From assembly GCA_963662175.1 (NCBI GenBank), contig OY759214.1:100588115-100652114 (forward strand): DNA of 64,000 nt, written 5' to 3'. This document shows, one piece after another, positions 57,890 through 64,000 of this stretch; position 1 is the first letter of the stretch; every line of letters begins with the position of its first letter. The position numbers were made by a program, and so were the translations under genes. The notes under the pieces are model-generated. The model worked only from the letters and a program-made list of their open reading frames with translations, ran no database searches and was not told where the DNA came from. Source of the stretch: Aradus depressus. Taxonomy: Eukaryota > Arthropoda > Insecta > Hemiptera > Aradidae.

Positions 57890-59500
57890 TCATTTTATTT
57901 TATCGTCTGGCAATATCGAAATAGTATTGATATATTTTCAAAATCAATATCTACTTGAAGTATTTCGAAACATTTTAATAGTCCAAATTTTTCTGCCCAT
58001 AACTCTTTACAAGTAGTTTTAGAAAGATCTTTTTTCCGCCCTTTTTAACCATAAAGCAGCCCTTCCATAAAAAAAGCTCTCTATTGCCTTGCTCTTCCAT
58101 AAAAATCTATCTCAAGTTGAATTGAAACTTGGTTTTAGTGCCAATAAAACACCGATAAACATACAGATGCTGTATCCATGGCTTAATGCATTTTTAAAAC
58201 TCCCAAATGCAACCATTTTGGTTTTCAAGTTTGCTCCAATTCTTTTGTATCTTTGACTTCAATGTATTATTATGCCATATAAAATTTTTCAAATCCTCTA
58301 TTATTTTTTTTATTTTCTGCTGAAATTTTGTTTCCAGTTTATGCCCTCACCCGATCGGTTGAATGGAAAATACTGAAGTTTTGTATAAAGTTTGCTTTAT
58401 TGGGCGCCCTCTATGGCTGATAGTCCCCTCTTTTTTTGTTTTTAAATTTAAAAATATATAATTGAAAACGTTGTCGGTGAATCCCCAGCACCAGCAAATT
58501 TACCAACGCGTAATTGAACGCGTGATGTGAAAAGTACCTCGGAATAGCACCCAGTTGTGAAGGTTTGCTATTCACATGTTTCTAAGACGTCGTTATTGGA
58601 GTAAAGTGTTTAATATTAATTACATCGCTACAAATACATATTTCGATGGTAAATAGTTTTATGCTCGTACAAATATTGTATGGAATTAAACAAATTGAAT
58701 TAGTTAATCATTTATATTGAAAAATTGATTATAAATGTACACGATGAATTAATAAGACCGTTTAAACATGGTAGATTTCTCAATACGTTTCTCGCCTAAA
58801 AACACATTTCCAAAATGTAATTAAATAACTTGAATAGTTTCCTATATATCACTATTTCTACTCGATAAAGGACTTCATTTTGCTGTCTTCTCCCTACGTA
58901 AACTTAAAAAAATAAATTGAATAATTATATAAAGCCATTAGCATTTCATTAAACCTTGTTTTGACTATGTAATAAGTTAATATTCATTAAAGAAACCAGA
59001 CAGCCAGTTGTTTAACTTGAACTTCGTGTTGTTTATAAATTTGAATTTATTAACAAATTTTTTAAAGGATATCAAAACTCACTTAGGCTTATCTATGGAT
59101 TATTCCTCCTACACTTATTTTAACATTTATTTAGTTTTTTTGTTTTATCTTTGGGAGAAAAGGGAGGTTTCGATGAAGGTTTTAAAAGAAAAAAAAAAGA
59201 TTGATGATGAATTGATTGGAGCTTTTTTATATATATATACTCTTTTGTTTACCGTAAGCCGGGATTTTGACACGCTATATCTCCGGGTCTAAAAGCGCTA
59301 AATCTGAAATTGTGCATACTGTTTGGTCCCCCTTGCCAATGAAACTATTAAAATTATATACATATCGGATAATTGTTAACGTTACATTTTTAACTATATA
59401 TAATATAGCTAAGATGCCGTTGATATATACCATGCCTTAGATAATTCTTTGTTAAATTGCTTATCACTTATCAAATCATTTCAAACTAATACACTACACG
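57890..59500. other. Unassigned part of the last intron
   Basis: Only a stub of family Q ('gtcggtgaatccccagc' at 58472). The 94-residue frame at 59008-59292 is AT-driven and low-complexity. Confidence 0.4.
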
Positions 59501-59534
59501 GAGGTCATAGCATTGGTGTGGCGGGAGGGAGTCG

Positions 59535-59700
59535 TGATAGGTATCGATAAAGCTAATATATCGGTCAGTATGGGTATCGATGTAGGCTATATATCCGTCT
59601 ATGTGTCAATGTAGGTATCGATACAGCCAGTGTTTAGGTTAGTATGTCGATGTAGGTATCGGTATATCGGTCCCTATGTCCATAAGAAAATATTGATATA
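59535..59700. repeat. Degenerate tandem repeat around 'taggtatcgata'
   Basis: Words 'gtaggtatcgatac', 'gggtatcgatgtaggc' and 'gtaggtatcggtatatcggt' recur at about 30-50 bp spacing just upstream of the last LGR1 exon. Confidence 0.55.
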
Positions 59701-59782
59701 GTGGTCATCGAGTGCACCTTCGCCCATGATTTAATTCATTGTATCGCTGTTTCTTTCACTAATTTTCACTTGTTGTCCACAG

Positions 59783-60008
59783 GTACGGTATCTGCTCAGA
59801 GCGTGCCAATCGTCAGAAGGCGGGGAGTGGACAAGGCGGTGCCGGGGGCCAAGGGGCTGGAGGTCGGGGGCACCGCCCCACTGGCCGAGGCTCCCTGCTT
59901 ACCACCCTCACCTCACTCGACTGTGCTCGGCAACACTCCCTCGGTCCCCTACCTGAGATGACACTCCGGCTGGACTCACTTCCCAACAACGGTACCTCCA
60001 CCGTATGA
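59783..60008 (+). CDS. Lgr1: LGR1-type receptor, C-terminal tail exon
   Basis: Terminal coding exon. After TTGTCCACAG the first base completes an Arg codon with the preceding exon, giving LLSR-YGIC. This matches the start of the LGR1 cytoplasmic tail, where the cysteine after helix 8 is usually palmitoylated. The reading frame runs 74 codons to TGA at 60006-60008. The tail is Gly/Arg rich around residues 13-30 (KAGSGQGGAGGQGAGGRG) and then Ser/Thr/Leu rich, ending NNGTSTV; the last residues could be a phosphorylation or PDZ-like region (inference). A different frame of the same bases gives an 86-residue open frame starting 59701, but only the frame above joins correctly to the upstream exon. 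Confidence 0.88.
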
Positions 60009-60255
60009 CGGCCATCATTCTTGAACACGGCTGTCTAAGGACCCAGAGACTGGCTCGCAGGCGAGCTTCTTGCCAGGAGCGGTGAAGAGGAACATCCTCA
60101 GCTACAGGGCAAGAATATTGTTAGGGATTGTTTGATGGTTTTCTGATGGAAAACACTTCCTTTTGATGGTTTTGAGGTACCCCCAAGTATTTCCTTCAGG
60201 GTCTCTAGACTTAAACAAGTATATATGTTTGCCCTGTTGAGAGAAATTCTAATAT

Positions 60256-60261
60256 AATAAA
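60256..60261 (+). promoter_or_regulatory. Candidate polyadenylation signal of the LGR1 gene
   Basis: AATAAA lies about 250 nt after the receptor stop codon, in a stretch free of recognised repeats. It is the first perfect hexamer downstream of 60008 that I see and precedes a repeat copy starting near 60290. Transcript ends are needed to confirm it. Confidence 0.4.
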
Positions 60262-60289
60262 TGTTACTTTAAAGACCTGAAGGACGTCT

Positions 60290-60710
60290 GTGAATTACCG
60301 GCGATGTACATTCCCAGGGCGAATGAATCAAATAAGATTTGTTCTCACTCTAAAATTAATTCGCCTGTTTGGCTACAGTCAATAGTTGTCTTATACAGAG
60401 ACTACTGAATAAGAGATGTTTGTCTGAGTGTGTGTGTGTGTGTATGAACACGATAACTCCCGATAGAAAGTATAATTTGGAGGGGGGCTTAACATAAAAA
60501 CTCTAATAAATACCAATTTAATGAATGTATCGACAAGAAATTTAATATGAGGTGTCATCCGAATTTCGTGTCGATACATTCATTACATTGGTATTTATTA
60601 GAGTTTTTGTGTTAAGCCCTCCTCCCTATTCTGAGTACACATATACAATTATACTCTCTATCGGGAGATATCGTGTTCAGACACACACACACACACACTC
60701 AGATAAACAT
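60290..60710. repeat. Family Q, palindromic arrangement
   Basis: 60424-60550 and 60560-60690 are inverted copies of one segment ('taataaataccaatttaatg' against 'cattacattggtatttatta'), after a forward 5' end at 60290. Confidence 0.65.
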
Positions 60711-61255
60711 CCCTTATAAATCGTATACGCTGGTGATTAGAATCGATTAGAGAAATCCTTCATTAGGCCAGTAGCCAGAGCGAAATTCGGAAATAATTTC
60801 CAAAAAAGTGGAAAATGTTTTGGACGCTTCGTTTTGGTGAACTAATGGTCTTACTGCTTTTCTCTTTTGGAGAGGGAATATTGAAATATTACAGGAAACT
60901 TTAGATTTACTGGAAAAGTCATTATTATCGATTTTAAGGAGAATTAATTTGTCTTTAAAAGCGTTACTTGGTTTGTTTTCGTACCATGAATTGTCCTGAC
61001 GCTAGAGCTTTGAGCAAGTTTGGTAGCAAGGCAGGATATTGGAAAATATTTTTGTCGATATTAACCGCAAGGCGCTTTTTAGACTTTAGGAACTGGGCGT
61101 ACTAATGTACTCGTTACTGAAATAATTGAAGTACTGACATAAAAATTGGAATATTTTATACTTTAAACATAATCAAACAAGTTCATTTAGAGAAGAAAAG
61201 CAACTGACGTTTTATAATATTATTTTATATCATTACCTTATGATCGAGTCTCAAA
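60710..61255. other. Downstream of the receptor gene, unassigned
   Basis: No repeat or frame recognised. 61490-62180 is equally featureless and AT-rich. Confidence 0.35.
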
Positions 61256-61490
61256 GTTTCACGATCGACTAGCAACACATAAGTTTGTCTCGCGATCCAC
61301 AAGCAACCTTTATAAAAAGTCTCGCGATTGACAAACAAAAACTTATATAAGGTTTCGCGATCGACAAGCAACACATATAAGGTCTCGCGATCGACGAGCA
61401 ACACTTACGTAAGGTCTCGCGATCGACAAACAAAAACTTATAAATGGTCTCACGATCGACAAGCAACACTTATAAATGGTTTGCGATCAC
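61255..61490. repeat. Short tandem array with CGATCGAC, about 8 units
   Basis: Units of 29-35 bp share GGTCTCGCGATCGACAAGCA-type text with drift. The array gives small open frames on both strands by repetition only. Confidence 0.85.
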
Positions 61491-62179
61491 CATTCTTATC
61501 CGTTTTATTCTTAGCCATCTACGTGTGCTTCCTTTGACTTCTATTTTCAATTCAGTATTTTGAAATAATATTTTAATTTTTATTTTTCCAATTTTTTTTT
61601 TTCAATAAGAAATGATGGAAGAATTTAAGAAATGATGGATGAGAAAAAAATAGGACAAACTCGAACGCACAATTATTTAACATAAATATGAGTCAGTTCA
61701 GTTTTAATTAATGTCCAGCTCAGAACATATCTTACCTTATTAATTATAATACCTATATTGTATTTATTTCTTCTTAGATCTTTAAAATGTATATATTTTT
61801 ATAATAATTATAAAGGATTATAATATTATAATAAGTAATTATTACTTATTAATACCTATCTAGATATATATGTAAAAACTAATATTGTAGTCATTAAACA
61901 AATATTATCAATGTATTTATAATAAGCATCGCCATTGTTCTTTTGTAGAATCGATAAGCTTTAATCATGATGGTTGAATAAATAGATTCCATTGAAGAAC
62001 AACTGTAGAAAATATAATTTATTTATGAGTCTTGATGGACCGAATAACAAGTAAATTCCGTGTACATTTTTTTATGTTTTTCCTTTAACTGAATTTCTTT
62101 GTCTAACCACCTAACTTTGGGGTTATTTCTTTACGATTCTATAGAACTAATGTAAGTCTTAAAGGACATAAAAAAAATA

Positions 62180-62865
62180 GGTGTACTTCCCCACAATGAA
62201 TTAATCAATTGACTTTTTGCCTTCCGAAACCAGTTAATATTCAATAGTTGACTTACATAAGGGCTCCTAAATCCTCATGAAATGTTGTGTCGATAAGTTC
62301 ATGCATCGGCAGTTATTAGTGTTTTTGACACAAGCCCCTCCTCTGAACCCCCCCCCCCCCCCCCCTTCTTCCCTTCGGTCAATGTTGTTGAAATTTGACT
62401 GGTTATGTCCTCATTGGGTTTTGTCTTAAAAAATCATTATGCCAGAAGTTGTTGGGAGTTTTGTGTTGAGTTCCCTCTCATCCTCCCTTTTCGTTCTGCC
62501 GATCCTGCTGAAGATTAATAAATGTCATCCTTGTGGGTTTTTGAATTCACATATGAAATTTAGTGACGATAAATTCATTCTATCGGCAGTTACTAGAGTT
62601 TTGATGTTAAGCCTCCCCCTAATTCCTCCTTCCCTTTGTTCGATTTGGCTGAAAATTATTAGGTGTCGTCCTTATAGGATTCTGGATTCACCTATAAAAA
62701 TTTCGTGTTGGTACATTGATTCTATCGGGAGTCTTGTGTTCACAGACACACAGAATTTTTTTTTTTTTTTTCATCTCGGAATCTGGATTCTTGTGAAAAC
62801 TCAACCTTTAATTTTTGACCGATTACATAACTTGCCCTATACTTCTTATAGCTTGGGAAGTAAAA
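62180..62865 (+). repeat. Family Q, long forward copy
   Basis: Runs from 'acttccccacaatgaattaa' through two C-rich/diagnostic blocks to 'tatagcttgggaagtaaa'. The internal C run is at 62349-62363. Confidence 0.65.
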
Positions 62866-63291
62866 TAACAATTATTACCCGCGGGGGTATTTTTTTGTCA
62901 AAGAAATTTTTTAAATAAATTAAAGATAGATGAAGGGAAACAACCTCACGAAGCCCTCTCCAGAAACTCTTTTTGTTAAAATGTATACAATTACAATAAC
63001 AAGGATATAAAAGAGTGAATGTCGTAATTATTATAAGAATAGCGAGACCATATTTCCCATCTAACTCCTGTAGAAGAATGCATGGAGAGGATAGATTCCA
63101 GTAAGAGTAAGGTTCTATTATTCGCTCCGCATTGTAAGAGTCCTTCTCGACATAATCTAACCCACAATTGTAAAGAAAAAACATCCATACTTTATGATGT
63201 CCATAAATTTTAATTTTATTATATTTACTTTTTTTATTTCGTTTTGACTTTCGAGGATTCTATAGAAGATGCAACTCAACTTTCTTTAAAT

Positions 63292-63355
63292 TAACCTAGG
63301 TAGGCAACATTTAGGATAAAGTTGGGCTCATGTCCACCAGAGTCACAATAACGTA
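63292..63355 (+). mobile_element. SINE S1 fragment
   Basis: Matches only the 3' half: 'cctaggtaggcaacatttag' and 'gggctcatgtccaccagag'. Confidence 0.5.
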
Positions 63356-63477
63356 ACTTCCTCTTTCTTCATAAAAAAAACCCTATTTTTTTATTTTTTG
63401 TGACACAATGTTCCGCTTCAACTCCCCCATTTTCTCTATTTTTGTTTTCAAATATTTTACCTGATCGGTGTAAGTAG

Positions 63478-64000
63478 TTCATGTACATTGTATTTTTTTT
63501 TTTTTATTATTCTAAATGTAAATATTTAGGTGTAGTTTATTTGTGTATACATTCTTACTATAAGAATTAATGATCATTCATATACAAGTGACAAAAATGA
63601 AATTAGGTGACAGATATGAAAATTTTTTATATAATAAATTCATGTACATTATATTTTATTTAAATTTTAAATGTAAATACTTGGGTATAGTTTATTATTT
63701 TTTTAACGAATCGACTACTATGGCTATTAGCGTTCTGTATAATTGTTACTACAACAATTGAGTATCATTCATATAAAAGTAAAAATAGATGTGAGAATGT
63801 TTTATATACTATGTATTTATTATTATTTTATTTTTATTATTATTTTTTCTTTTATACGAATGGTATTCAATTCGTATAGTAAGAATGCATACACAAATAT
63901 ACTACACCCAAGTTTATACACATATATACTCTTCATGTAGATATTTTATTTAAATTCCAAATGTAAATAGTTAGGTGTAGTTTATTTGTGTATACATTCT
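63478..64000. repeat. Long-period repeat at the window edge, three copies
   Basis: 'aaatgtaaatattta(g)gtgtagtttatt' occurs near 63515, 63668 and 63958. 'gtatacattct' recurs at the end, so the array continues beyond the window. Confidence 0.65.

Noticed and set aside
4615..60008. Receptor called LGR2/rickets (bursicon receptor) or LGR3
   Set aside because: TM3-TM4 wording is shared with LGR2, but SICLPMEN, PLIDVTKTKILLVFFYPLNS and the YGIC tail fit LGR1 better. LGR3 (relaxin type) lacks the CTPEPDAFNPCED hinge motif.

Overview
The window is eukaryotic, AT-rich, repeat-dense DNA, almost certainly from an arthropod and most likely an insect. The signs are a spliced receptor gene closest in key motifs to insect LGR1, introns of 7-28 kb, an R1-clade non-LTR retrotransposon, and many tRNA-derived SINEs whose 3' tails are sometimes CCTAA repeats (the insect/arthropod telomere unit is TTAGG). 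The species cannot be named from the sequence alone.

The only host gene I can support is the 3' half of a glycoprotein-hormone-receptor-type GPCR (LGR1, leucine-rich-repeat GPCR type A) on the + strand. Its last five coding exons are at 4615-4800, 32552-32731, 39994-40222, 48949-49344 and 59783-60008. All boundaries have AG/GT sites and compatible phases. Together they encode about 404 residues: the end of the hinge region, all seven membrane segments and a Gly-rich cytoplasmic tail. The leucine-rich-repeat ectodomain exons must lie to the left of the window.

The rest is intronic, upstream or downstream DNA made largely of mobile elements. (1) A near full-length R1-clade LINE lies at 7980-13241 on the - strand, with an exact 14-bp target duplication and two ORF2 frameshifts. 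(2) A 5'-truncated second LINE is at 24876-26858 (-), and another copy of its 3' end is at 48301-48800 (+). (3) Jockey-like LINE remnants are scattered along the window. (4) About 22 copies of one tRNA-derived SINE are present, several with target-site duplications, plus a second tRNA-like SINE near 40640. (5) A 535-bp hAT-type MITE sits inside a jockey remnant that itself sits inside a TIR element. (6) Two dispersed families are recurrent: family Q, ending TACTTCCCCAGC/GCTGGGGAAGTA, and family R, the target of the R1 LINE. (7) There are many foldback (long inverted repeat) elements. (8) There are several tandem arrays: 65 bp x 16, 27 bp x about 9, a TA-rich unit x about 14, and a unit around CGATCGAC x about 8.

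The most interesting signal is that at least seven different inverted-repeat families carry the same short layout: a CTGANGA-like box, one base, a small hairpin, then (C)GAAA. This resembles a hammerhead-ribozyme core. A second good signal is a decayed partial copy of the TM5 part of LGR1 exon 48949-49344 immediately upstream of that exon, split by a LINE fragment.
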